A stretch of 64,000 nt of DNA. It comes from Bacteroidales bacterium (GTDB lineage: Bacteria > Bacteroidota > Bacteroidia > Bacteroidales > UBA932). The stretch is from assembly GCA_028691975.1 (NCBI GenBank), contig JAQUYF010000001.1, positions 16,356 through 80,355 on the forward strand. The letters run 5' to 3'. Shown piece by piece: positions 8,452 through 17,060 of the stretch. A program made the translations under genes and the position numbers. Position 1 is the first letter of the stretch. Every line of letters begins with the position of its first letter. The notes beneath the pieces were generated by a model, which was given only the letters and a program-made list of their open reading frames with translations, ran no database searches and was not told the origin of the DNA.

Positions 8452-9372
8452 ATGGAAAGCAGATATCACTCTTTTGTCGATTTTATGAAGAACATGTACG
8501 GCGTCAGGTATCAGAAAATCGTGATAGACGCAGGCTTTACTTGCCCAAACAGGGATGGGTCAATTTCGAGGGGAGGCTGTACTTACTGTGATAACAGAGC
8601 CTTCCATCCTTCATACAGCTCTCCCGACAAGAGTATCGCATCTCAAACAGAGGAAGGGATAGAGTTCCACAGGGGCAGGTATCGCAATGTGAAGGGCTAT
8701 CTTGCCTACTTTCAGCCCTATTCCAACACATACGCTCCTTTGCAAAGATTGAAAGAGCTTTACAGTCAGGCTTTGGAGCATCCTCAAGTGGTCGGTATTG
8801 TGGTAGGAACGCGGCCCGATTGCGTGGATGCCGAGAAGTTGGATTACCTGGCCGAACTCTCAAAAAAGCACATTGTGATTGTGGAGTACGGTATAGAGTC
8901 TTGTAGCAACAAGACACTTCGCAGGATCAATCGTGGGCATACTTGGGAACAGGCGGTAGAAGCAGTAAATATGACGGCGGAGAGGCATTTGATTACCGGA
9001 GCTCATTTTATATTCGGTCTGCCCGGTGAAAGCAGGGAGAAGATGATCGGGATGGCCCCCATGATCAGTTCACTCCCTTTAACTTCAGTTAAATTTCATC
9101 AACTTCAGATAATAAAGGGCACTAAAATGGAGCAGGAATTTGCCGTTCATCCGGAAGAATTTACAACTTTTGCTCTTGAGGAGTATATCGATTTTTTTAT
9201 AGATTTTCTTGAAAAAGTAAGGCCTGATCTCTATATAGAACGCTTTGCAGGTGAGGTGCCTCCTCGATTTGTAAACTCTACCCCGTGGGGACTTATCCGC
9301 AATGTCGAACTTTTGCGTATGCTTGATAAAAGATTGGAGGAGAGAGATACCCGTCAAGGCCGATTATATTAA
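8452..9372 (+). CDS. TIGR01212-type radical SAM protein (YhcC-like)
   Basis: 306 residues from the ATG at 8452. The [4Fe-4S]-binding cysteines are C31, C43 and C46 in GFTCPNRDGSISRGGCTYCD, the characteristic C-x11-C-x2-C of the YhcC/Elp3-related group. A VVGTRPDCVD strand and GAHFIFGLPGE match the SAM-binding barrel. Cytoplasmic; the reaction of YhcC-type enzymes is not established. It is followed 41 nt later by guaB, which has its own -7 element in between. Confidence 0.92.
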   Translation: MESRYHSFVDFMKNMYGVRYQKIVIDAGFTCPNRDGSISRGGCTYCDNRAFHPSYSSPDKSIASQTEEGIEFHRGRYRNVKGYLAYFQPYSNTYAPLQRLKELYSQALEHPQVVGIVVGTRPDCVDAEKLDYLAELSKKHIVIVEYGIESCSNKTLRRINRGHTWEQAVEAVNMTAERHLITGAHFIFGLPGESREKMIGMAPMISSLPLTSVKFHQLQIIKGTKMEQEFAVHPEEFTTFALEEYIDFFIDFLEKVRPDLYIERFAGEVPPRFVNSTPWGLIRNVELLRMLDKRLEERDTRQGRLY

Positions 9373-9384
9373 CAGAACTTTTCT

Positions 9385-9392
9385 TAACTTTG
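9385..9392 (+). promoter_or_regulatory. -7 element of guaB
   Basis: TAACTTTG, 20 nt upstream of the chosen guaB ATG at 9413. The upstream gene ends at 9372, so any -33 element lies inside its coding end; none is clear. Confidence 0.5.
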
Positions 9393-9412
9393 CAGTTTAT
9401 AAAATTGATAAT

Positions 9413-10882
9413 ATGCAATCAGTGTCTGAAAAAATTGTAATGGAGGGGTTGACGTACGATGATGTACTTCTTATTCCCGCTCGCAGTGAAGTGATGCCTC
9501 GAGAGGTTGACGTAACCACGAAATTCTCAAGGGATATTCCCCTGCATGTTCCAATCGTTTCTGCGGCGATGGATACTGTGACCGAGGCTAATCTGGCAAT
9601 CGCCATAGCCCGTGAAGGTGGTATCGGCGTAATCCACAAGAATATGCCGATTGAGTATCAGATGGAGCACGTACGCAAAGTAAAACGTGCTGAAAACGGG
9701 ATGATTTACGATCCTGTCACCATCAAGTACGATGCTCTTGTAGGAGATGCCCTCAAGTTGATGGCTGACAATCATATCGGAGGGATTCCGGTAGTTGACG
9801 AACAAAAACATCTTATAGGGATTGTTACAAACAGGGACCTGCGATTTCAGGACAATATGAAGACACCTATCAAGGAGGTGATGACAAGTGAAAACCTTAT
9901 CACGGTAGGAGTTAAGACTGATATTCCCCAGGCTACGGCGGTACTGAGTAAAAACAGGATAGAAAAGCTGCCGGTTGTGGATGAAAATAATGTACTTGTG
10001 GGCCTGATTACTTATCGGGATATAACCAAGATTAAAAATAATCCTACAGCGAGCAAAGACAGCAGAGGACGTTTGATGGTGGCTGCTGCAGTAGGCATTA
10101 ATTCCCATTCGCTTGAGGATGTCGAGAAGTTGGTTTCCGTCCATACGGACGCTATTGTGGTTGATACTGCTCACGGACATTCGGTCTTTGTACTTAACAC
10201 ATTAAAAAAAATACGTCAGGCGTTTCCCGATTTGCAGATTGTGGCGGGAAATATTGCGACAGGGGAGGCTGCACTTGCTCTGAAAGAGTGCGGAGTTGAC
10301 GGAGTAAAGGTGGGTATTGGCCCCGGCTCTATCTGCACCACACGTATTATTGCAGGTATCGGTGTCCCACAGTTGACGGCTGTGATGAATGCGGCTGCTG
10401 CACTTAACGGTTCAGGGATTCCAATTATTGCGGATGGCGGTATCCGTTATTCCGGAGATATTGTAAAGGCTTTGGCCGGCGGTGCAAGCACAATTATGGC
10501 AGGTTCGCTATTCGCAGGAGTCGAGGAGTCTCCGGGAGAGGCCATAATCCTGAATGGACGTAAGTTTAAGTCGTACAGAGGAATGGGATCACTTGAAGCA
10601 ATGCAGAAAGGTTCGAAGGACAGGTATTTCCAGGACATGGAAGATGATATCAAAAAACTCGTTCCGGAAGGGATTGTAGCTCAGGTGCCATACAAGGGCA
10701 CATTGGCCGAGGTGATCTATCAGTTGGTCGGTGGACTGAGAGCAGGCATGGGCTATTGCGGTGCACGTGATCTGGAACATTTGCGAGATGCTCAATTTGT
10801 GAAAATTACGGCTGCCGGTATGGTTGAAAGCCATCCGCATGACGTTACGATCACGCGAGAGTCTCCGAATTATTCAAGATAA
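9413..10882 (+). CDS. guaB: Inosine-5'-monophosphate dehydrogenase
   Basis: 489 residues from the ATG at 9413 ([20 protein letters not shown]), the usual IMPDH length. The frame is open further upstream, to 9302, but that part overlaps the previous gene and the promoter. IMPDH oxidises IMP to XMP with NAD, the committed step of GMP synthesis. The catalytic cysteine is C308 in [10 protein letters not shown]; the two CBS modules span about 95-210 ([10 protein letters not shown] and [10 protein letters not shown]); the mobile flap carries [10 protein letters not shown]. It leads a run of envelope genes, beginning 5 nt after its stop. Confidence 0.97.
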   Translation: MQSVSEKIVMEGLTYDDVLLIPARSEVMPREVDVTTKFSRDIPLHVPIVSAAMDTVTEANLAIAIAREGGIGVIHKNMPIEYQMEHVRKVKRAENGMIYDPVTIKYDALVGDALKLMADNHIGGIPVVDEQKHLIGIVTNRDLRFQDNMKTPIKEVMTSENLITVGVKTDIPQATAVLSKNRIEKLPVVDENNVLVGLITYRDITKIKNNPTASKDSRGRLMVAAAVGINSHSLEDVEKLVSVHTDAIVVDTAHGHSVFVLNTLKKIRQAFPDLQIVAGNIATGEAALALKECGVDGVKVGIGPGSICTTRIIAGIGVPQLTAVMNAAAALNGSGIPIIADGGIRYSGDIVKALAGGASTIMAGSLFAGVEESPGEAIILNGRKFKSYRGMGSLEAMQKGSKDRYFQDMEDDIKKLVPEGIVAQVPYKGTLAEVIYQLVGGLRAGMGYCGARDLEHLRDAQFVKITAAGMVESHPHDVTITRESPNYSR

Positions 10883-10887
10883 TATTT

Positions 10888-11751
10888 ATGAGAAAGTTTA
10901 TTGTCTTTGCATTTGTTGCTCTTTCACTATGCTCCTGTGAGTTGCTCAACACCTCTTTCCGGTCGGGGGATGTGAAGGTGGCAAGGATCGGCAAGCATGT
11001 ACTCTATGAGAGTGAAATCACCAAGCTTATGCCCTCCGGAGTCTCTCCTGAAGACAGTGCTCACATGGTAAGGCAGTATATCAATACATGGGCTCTAAGT
11101 CAGTTGCTGTTGCTCAAAGCCGAAGAAAATCTATCTAAGCCTGAAAAGAATATTGATGTTGAGGTTGAAGAATTTCGTCAGACACTGCTCGGTTACAGAT
11201 ATGAAAAAATATATATTGAAGAGAGGCTTGATACGATAATTACCGTCGATGAGCAAAGAAAGTACTTTGATGAGCATATGCAGAATTATACATTTCCCTA
11301 TTCGTTAGTTAAAGCTCGTGTGATAAAAATTTCCAAGACATCGCCATATTATGAAATCATCAAGGCAGCATATAACGTTACGGAAGAAAAGAGTGTTGAT
11401 GAGTTGGAAGAGTTGTGCTATTCTTCTGCCGATAAATATGTCGACTTTGATAAAAAATGGATAAGTATCGATTATCTTGCAAAAGAGCTTGGGGAAGATG
11501 CAGCCACTTGTGAGAGAGATATTAGCATCGGTAATGCTCTTGAGCTGACTGTAAATGGGAATGATTACCTGGTTTTTATCGCCGAAAAGGTCGCTCCGGG
11601 CGATATTTCCCCATTTGAATACAACACGGTGAGAATAAAAGATGCGATTATCAGTAAAAGAAAACAGGAAGTTTTGGCAACATTGGAACGAGACTTGCTT
11701 AATGATGCTATAAACAATAAAATTCTTAAAATTTATAACAAAAATGAATAG
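10888..11751 (+). CDS. SurA/PpiC-like periplasmic lipoprotein
   Basis: 287 residues with a lipoprotein signal (MRKFIVFAFVALSLCSCELL, lipid Cys at 17 or 15). The body looks like a SurA_N-type helical chaperone (ISHMV-like region followed by long helices around 55-110) and a C-terminal part resembling a worn parvulin fold. No clear catalytic parvulin motif such as GGxLG is visible, so it may be a chaperone without isomerase activity. It overlaps the next gene by 8 nt and sits in the guaB-surA-OstA run conserved in Bacteroidales. Function inferred mostly from position. Confidence 0.7.
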   Translation: MRKFIVFAFVALSLCSCELLNTSFRSGDVKVARIGKHVLYESEITKLMPSGVSPEDSAHMVRQYINTWALSQLLLLKAEENLSKPEKNIDVEVEEFRQTLLGYRYEKIYIEERLDTIITVDEQRKYFDEHMQNYTFPYSLVKARVIKISKTSPYYEIIKAAYNVTEEKSVDELEELCYSSADKYVDFDKKWISIDYLAKELGEDAATCERDISIGNALELTVNGNDYLVFIAEKVAPGDISPFEYNTVRIKDAIISKRKQEVLATLERDLLNDAINNKILKIYNKNE

Positions 11752-13111
11752 GTCCCTTCTTACATCCGTGATGTGTACAATCTTATTGGTTATTTGCACA
11801 GATTCTTTTGCTCAGAAATATCAGGATGGTCTTATAGATAAGACGGTTGCATTAATTGGAAATGATATGGTCATGCTGTCGGAACTCGAATCCGAAGTGC
11901 AAATGCTTAGGGCAAGAGGTTTAACTGCCGACAAGAGTGCCAGATGTGAAATATTGGAGGGCTTACTTGTCTCAAAACTGTTTCTTGTTCAGGCGAGACT
12001 TGACTCTCTGACTGTCAATGAGAATGGAGTGGAAAATGCTCTTGATAACAGAATGAATGAAATGTATTCGGCACTTGGTGGAGAGAAGCAGGTTGAGGAG
12101 TATTTCGGCAAGCCGATATATAAACTGAGAGAGGAATGGAAAGAGATATTGAGCGATCAGTCTCTTATTCAGGAGATGCAGGGGAAGATATCCGCTAAGA
12201 TACCGTCTCTGACGCCTTCCGATGTTGAGAAGTATTACAAAAATGCTGAGGAAGAAGATCTACCGATTATCTCTACGAAGTACAGAATCAGGCAGATAGT
12301 GCTGTATCCGGACAAAGAGTCAGCCACAATGAGAGTTAAGGAGAAGTTGCTGGAGATTAGAGAGAGAATTGTCAATGGCGAAAAGTTTTCCACTCTTGCA
12401 CGCATCTATTCGCAGGATCCTGGAAGTATGAATAAAGGCGGAGAGTTGGGTATGATGTCGAAAAGTGTCTTTTGGCCGGCATTCTCAAATGCTGCCATGT
12501 CTTTGAAAGTCGGACAGGTGTCGCAGTTGGTTGAAACTCCCGACGGCTTCCATCTTATTCAGTTGATTGCCAGAGACGGAGACATGTTCAATGCCAGACA
12601 TATCCTGATAAAGCCGGCATATACGGATGAAGACAGAGCCAAAGCGTTCGATAAATTGGACTCTATTAAGAATGTTATCATAGCAGACAGTATTCCATTC
12701 TTTAACGCAGCGAGAAGGTTTTCTCAAGACAAAAAAACCAGCACCAACGGTGGTTTGCTGGCTGACGAGTACACAGGAAGTTCATATTTTGAAAAAGATC
12801 AGTTGAAGCCTGCCGACTACAATGTGTTGAAAAACATGAAGGAGGGGGATATCTCCGATCCTTTCGAGTCTTTGGACAATGAAGGACGTAATGGAAATAC
12901 TATCTACAAGATTATTTATCTCGAGACAATAATACCTTCACATGTGGCTAATTATAAAGAAGATTATAGCGTTTTACTGGATGACGCCAACGCTAAAAAT
13001 TCTGCTACTGCCATAGACCAATTTATTACGGAGAAGCAAAAGACTACATATATTGTCATTGACCCACTTTTCAGCGGGTGTAATTTCAGCAGAGAAGGTT
13101 GGATTAAATAA
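11744..13111 (+). CDS. SurA-like peptidyl-prolyl cis-trans isomerase
   Basis: 455 residues. Signal peptide (1-22, ending SFAQ), SurA_N-type helical domain (about 25-165), then two PpiC/parvulin domains: the first about 180-280 with RIYSQDPGSMNKGGELGMMS and GFHLIQLI, the second about 283-395 starting FNARHILIKP and holding FSQDKKTSTNGGLLADEYTG. In proteobacteria SurA escorts unfolded outer-membrane proteins across the periplasm; the same role is likely here. Start at ATG 11744 overlaps the previous stop by 8 nt, pointing to translational coupling. Followed 3 nt later by the OstA-like gene. Confidence 0.92.
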   Translation: MNRSLLTSVMCTILLVICTDSFAQKYQDGLIDKTVALIGNDMVMLSELESEVQMLRARGLTADKSARCEILEGLLVSKLFLVQARLDSLTVNENGVENALDNRMNEMYSALGGEKQVEEYFGKPIYKLREEWKEILSDQSLIQEMQGKISAKIPSLTPSDVEKYYKNAEEEDLPIISTKYRIRQIVLYPDKESATMRVKEKLLEIRERIVNGEKFSTLARIYSQDPGSMNKGGELGMMSKSVFWPAFSNAAMSLKVGQVSQLVETPDGFHLIQLIARDGDMFNARHILIKPAYTDEDRAKAFDKLDSIKNVIIADSIPFFNAARRFSQDKKTSTNGGLLADEYTGSSYFEKDQLKPADYNVLKNMKEGDISDPFESLDNEGRNGNTIYKIIYLETIIPSHVANYKEDYSVLLDDANAKNSATAIDQFITEKQKTTYIVIDPLFSGCNFSREGWIK

Positions 13112-13114
13112 TTT

Positions 13115-15547
13115 ATGGCATATCGGCAGAGAATAATAGGCGTATTAGTATTGTTGATTGGTTGTCAGCTTGCTTTTGCTCAGCAAAAGTCGGCTGAGGA
13201 TAGCTTGTTCCGTTTGCTTGATGCACGAAGTGCACAGCAGTTGGATGAGAACGGGATGGAGTACAGGAGGGTGGTCGGCTCTGCAAGATTTTTGCACAAT
13301 AATACATATTTACTCTGCGACTCTGCATCATGGAACGTTGGCGGCAGGTTCGTGGAGGCTTTTGGTAATGTCAGAATCATACAGGACAGAACCATGCTTT
13401 CGAGCGAGAAGATGCTTTATCTGATTGATCAAAATAAAGCCATTTTCAGTGGCGGCGTGGTGGAACTTACAGATAAGGAGCGCAATACTCTGCGCACGTC
13501 GGATCTGGACTACAATACTAAAGACAGTATTGCTACCTTTAAGTACGGTGGTGCGATGAAAGACAAGAGCGGCAATGTGATAGAAAGTAAGACGGGAGTC
13601 TATGATTCAAAACAAAAGACCTTCACTTTCGAGGAAGATGTCGAGATGTACAATGACTCCACTTTTATCAATTCCACATCTCTTCGTTATTTTACTGATC
13701 AGGATAAAGCCTATTTGGGTAAAAAAACCTATATGTGGAGGGGCGCAGGCTTCCTTGTGGCTGATGCCGGATGGTATGATAAGAAAAATGATGTTATCAA
13801 CCTTTCCGACAATGTTTACATGAATGATCCCGATTATGAGGCATGGGCAGATGAGGTATATTATTTCAAGCAGCAGGCTAAAATAGAGATGTATCACAAT
13901 GTCCAGATTTTAGATACGGCAAATAAGACAATTCTGCTCGGAAATAAGGCCGAATACGGTGGCAAAGATTCGCTTAAAGTCAATCTTGCCATTATGACCA
14001 ACAAGCCGGCGGTGGTTTATTATGGAGAGAATGAAAATCATGAGGTCGATACTCTCTTTATCTGTGCAGATACTTTATTGAGTTTTTCTATAAGGCAGTG
14101 TGATTTCTCGAAAGAGGAAATACAAGAGGCTGAAACCCGCAAAAGCGACATTTTGTTTGATGCCCTTGAAGAGTTGAGAACCAAGCAGGCGGAGGAGCGC
14201 AAAAAGCAGGCATACGAGAAGATGAAGGAGGCCGGCAGAATACCTCCGGAGATCCCTGCAAAGGATAGTGTCTCTGCTGCGAAGGACTCTCTCGGAACTT
14301 CACGTGACTCTTCTGTGGCACTTAAGGACATCCCTGTTCAGACAGATTCCACGCTATTGACGATAGATTCTTTAGCCAGATCAATGAGTGATTCGCTCGG
14401 ATCCCTGATTGATACCGTTCCGATAATTAAAGATTCTCTCTGGCTTGCTGATTCGGTTGCCATGGCGGATTCGATAGCTTTCGCAAATAGAGATACGACA
14501 CTTGTCAGGCATCTCATCGGATACCGCAATGTGAAATTATTTCGTTCCGACCTGCAAGCTGCATGTGACTCTCTTGTTTTTACGGAGTTGGACTCAATAA
14601 TAAGGATGTACGGAGGGCCGATTCTGTGGAATCAGATAAAAAATCAGCTTACCTCTGAGACAATGCAGTTGCTGACTCGTGATAATGAGATACATCGCGG
14701 CAGTATGCTTAATGATGCGATGATTACGACGCGGGAAGATTCGATTCACTTCAATCAGATAAAGAGTACCGAGATGATGGGCTTTTTCAGGAATAATCAA
14801 CTTTACAGATACGACGCTTTAGGTGGTGTAACTGCAATATATTATATGGTTGAAGATGAGCAAATTACCAATGTGAATATAAAAGAGGCCAAATCCTTGA
14901 CTGCAGTAATGAAAAACGCTAATCCGCAAAAGATGCTGTATATGGATGCGGTCAAGAGTGATGCCTACCCTTTGGCCAGTATAAAGATTGAAAAACAGCG
15001 ACTTAAAGGCTTTGTGTGGCGTGGGGACGAGAGACCGGTTGACCGGTTTGTGATTACGGACAGAGCGATGAAAGTCTCTCAGAGGGATAAGTATGCTTTT
15101 GTTATGAAACCGACATATTTCATTACCAACAGGTACTTCGACAACTATATGAAAAATGTTTGTGACTCTATAGAAATTCAGAGGCAGAGACGGCGTGAAG
15201 CGCAGTTGGATAGTGTCAAGATGGAGGCTCATGAGGAGTTTCTGGAAGCAAATAAGAGTGGCTCAAATAAGAGCGATTCATTGGCAGCGGTTGATTCGTT
15301 GGCTGCGATCGATTCTGTCGTCGTTGCTAAAGATTCTTTGCTCATTGTAAAGGATCAGGATAAGGGTAAGGATCTGAATGAGGCAGTAGATGCTGAACAG
15401 GACAGAGCCGTTGCTCAGGAGTCTGCAGTAGTCAAGAAGACGGGCAAGAAACTGACATGCAAAGAAAAGCGTGCTCTTCGCAGGGAAAAGCGTGCTCTTC
15501 GTAAGAAAAAAAAGGCCGAGACCCTTTCGGACCCCGGCCAAATCTAA
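13115..15547 (+). CDS. OstA-like/LptA-domain outer-membrane biogenesis protein
   Basis: 810 residues with a signal peptide (ending LAFAQQ). Residues about 45-290 are successive OstA/LptA-type beta strands (for example FGNVRIIQDRTMLSSEKMLY), as in proteins that bridge LPS across the periplasm. Middle (about 355-460) and C-terminal (about 710-770) segments are low-complexity, with many DS and KDS steps, and split a second strand-rich region (LIGYRNVKLFRSDLQAACDS). The last ~40 residues are Lys/Arg-rich. Unlike LptD there is no evident C-terminal beta barrel. Last gene of the guaB run; the 3' coding end contains the terminator of the opposing SusCD operon. Confidence 0.85.
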   Translation: MAYRQRIIGVLVLLIGCQLAFAQQKSAEDSLFRLLDARSAQQLDENGMEYRRVVGSARFLHNNTYLLCDSASWNVGGRFVEAFGNVRIIQDRTMLSSEKMLYLIDQNKAIFSGGVVELTDKERNTLRTSDLDYNTKDSIATFKYGGAMKDKSGNVIESKTGVYDSKQKTFTFEEDVEMYNDSTFINSTSLRYFTDQDKAYLGKKTYMWRGAGFLVADAGWYDKKNDVINLSDNVYMNDPDYEAWADEVYYFKQQAKIEMYHNVQILDTANKTILLGNKAEYGGKDSLKVNLAIMTNKPAVVYYGENENHEVDTLFICADTLLSFSIRQCDFSKEEIQEAETRKSDILFDALEELRTKQAEERKKQAYEKMKEAGRIPPEIPAKDSVSAAKDSLGTSRDSSVALKDIPVQTDSTLLTIDSLARSMSDSLGSLIDTVPIIKDSLWLADSVAMADSIAFANRDTTLVRHLIGYRNVKLFRSDLQAACDSLVFTELDSIIRMYGGPILWNQIKNQLTSETMQLLTRDNEIHRGSMLNDAMITTREDSIHFNQIKSTEMMGFFRNNQLYRYDALGGVTAIYYMVEDEQITNVNIKEAKSLTAVMKNANPQKMLYMDAVKSDAYPLASIKIEKQRLKGFVWRGDERPVDRFVITDRAMKVSQRDKYAFVMKPTYFITNRYFDNYMKNVCDSIEIQRQRRREAQLDSVKMEAHEEFLEANKSGSNKSDSLAAVDSLAAIDSVVVAKDSLLIVKDQDKGKDLNEAVDAEQDRAVAQESAVVKKTGKKLTCKEKRALRREKRALRKKKKAETLSDPGQI
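15506..15539 (-). terminator. Terminator of the minus-strand SusCD operon, inside OstA-like coding sequence
   Basis: On the minus strand an 11-bp stem (15539-15529 with 15524-15514, GGCCG closing pairs, three wobble pairs) closed by a GAAA tetraloop is followed by eight T (plus-strand A-run 15506-15513). It begins 19 nt beyond the SusD stop. The same bases encode the end of the OstA-like protein on the plus strand. Confidence 0.9.
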
Positions 15548-15557
15548 AAGACATTAC

Positions 15558-17036
15558 TTAGTTTTTATAGCCCGGATTTTGTTGCAATTCAGGGTATGAA
15601 ACTCTTTCGTTGTTTGAGATAGGTAATACTACCTTTTCATAATCCCAGCTAAATGAAGCTTTATATTGTGAAGAACCGGCATAGTCATGTTCATCAGTTG
15701 CCATATTACGGGTAATTGTGCCCCCGCGACGCATCACATCAAAGAATCTGTGACCTTCACCGATAAACTCTTTCTGACGCTCTGTCTGAACCAACGCTAA
15801 AGTTGCGGTTACATTAGCTGCAGTAGGATCTGCTCTCTTGCGAACGGCATTAAGATAATTTGAAGCGGCAGCTGTAGCGCCTGTTTCCAAACCGGCCTCA
15901 GCAGCAATCAGATAAGCTTCCGTGATACGGAAGATGTGCGGATTGTTACGGCGGAAGGTATATCCACGATCTTTATTGCCAGGGAATTTGTTTAGCCAAT
16001 ATTCACCTGTCTTCTTAACACCTGTGGCAGGATCATCGTACTGTATCATTTGTGCTCTAACATCGTTAGGGGTGTTTGCGAACAAATCTCTCCATTTTTT
16101 GGTAGGAATAATGCTTGCTGCGGCATTTAAGTCATTAAACCACAAGTGGTGGAACATGGCAATGAAACCTCCGTCATTGTCAATATCACCCTGATTGGTA
16201 ACAATAAGCTCCAGTACTGTCTCGTCCTGACCTTCGTGTCCCCAATAATCAAGATAATTAGCATTGGAAACCAATGAGTAAGGAGAGTTGTTGATGACGT
16301 CTGTGGCAGCGGTATAAGCTCCCGCATAGTCACCTTTGTAAAGCATGATTCTTGCTTGAAGAAGTCTTGCTGCCCAATAGTTAAAGTGCCCCGTATTTTT
16401 AGACTTAGAAAGTAGTGGCAATGCCGCATCAAGGTCAGCGAGGGCCTGTGCATACGTCTCGGCAACAGTACTGCGAGGAATCTTGGCTTCAGACGGAGAA
16501 GCGGGAGAAGTTAAAATAACGGCTCCTAAAGAAGCTCCATTATCTTTGAGGTACGGATAACCGTAAAGCCTTGCAATGTCATGGTAAACGAAAGCTCTGA
16601 CGGCAAGCGCCTGTCCGTGATAGTCGTTCTTTGTAGCCACATCACTTGCAGACTCAACTTCCAGTTTTTCGATATTTTCCAAAAGAGTATTGGCTCTCAT
16701 GAGAGTTGTGTAGAAGTTGGTCCAAAGGCCGAAATATGTGTTAGCTTCAGATTCATATTCCAAAGTATAAATGGTTGCGCTTTGACCTCCGATAACTCTT
16801 GGGTAGAGATTGTCGGCACGCATATCGCCCATATAAATAAGATCTCGACCATAGTAGGTGTAGTATTTAATATCGGTATATAGACCGTTTACTACAACAC
16901 CGGCATCAAACAGATTGGACATAGCCGTTTCAGCAACGACTGAGTCTGTAGGTGTAGTATCCAGGAACCCTTTACAAGAAGAAGTTCCAGCTATAATGCC
17001 GGCAACAATCAGTATGTGTAAAATGTATTTTTTCAT
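15558..17036 (-). CDS. SusD/RagB family nutrient-binding lipoprotein
   Basis: 492 residues. Lipoprotein signal (MKKYILHILIVAGIIAGTSSCKGFLD, read in two parts: signal then Cys21), followed by the SusD-type TPR-like helical scaffold. Family marks include the N-terminal FLDTTPTDSV, AVRAFVYHDIARLYGYPY, and the C-terminal EFIGEGHRFFDVMRRGG. SusD proteins lie on the cell surface and cap a SusC channel, handing over glycans or peptides. It is 24 nt downstream of its SusC partner. No glycoside hydrolase, anti-sigma factor or hybrid regulator is nearby, so the substrate cannot be told. Confidence 0.95.
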   Translation of the reverse strand: MKKYILHILIVAGIIAGTSSCKGFLDTTPTDSVVAETAMSNLFDAGVVVNGLYTDIKYYTYYGRDLIYMGDMRADNLYPRVIGGQSATIYTLEYESEANTYFGLWTNFYTTLMRANTLLENIEKLEVESASDVATKNDYHGQALAVRAFVYHDIARLYGYPYLKDNGASLGAVILTSPASPSEAKIPRSTVAETYAQALADLDAALPLLSKSKNTGHFNYWAARLLQARIMLYKGDYAGAYTAATDVINNSPYSLVSNANYLDYWGHEGQDETVLELIVTNQGDIDNDGGFIAMFHHLWFNDLNAAASIIPTKKWRDLFANTPNDVRAQMIQYDDPATGVKKTGEYWLNKFPGNKDRGYTFRRNNPHIFRITEAYLIAAEAGLETGATAAASNYLNAVRKRADPTAANVTATLALVQTERQKEFIGEGHRFFDVMRRGGTITRNMATDEHDYAGSSQYKASFSWDYEKVVLPISNNERVSYPELQQNPGYKN

Positions 17037-17060
17037 ACGTATATAATTTAATCAAGTTAA

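Noticed and set aside
9302..9412. N-terminal extension of guaB
   Set aside because: It overlaps the previous gene and the promoter; IMPDH length and alignment start at 9413.
13607..13897. Long antisense frames within OstA, pnp, RND and SusC genes
   Set aside because: All lie opposite well-supported genes, have no domain pattern, and arise from codon bias.
13115..15547. DS/KDS repeats of the OstA-like protein as a tandem DNA repeat
   Set aside because: The repetition is only at amino-acid level; spacing and codons vary, so there is no DNA repeat array.
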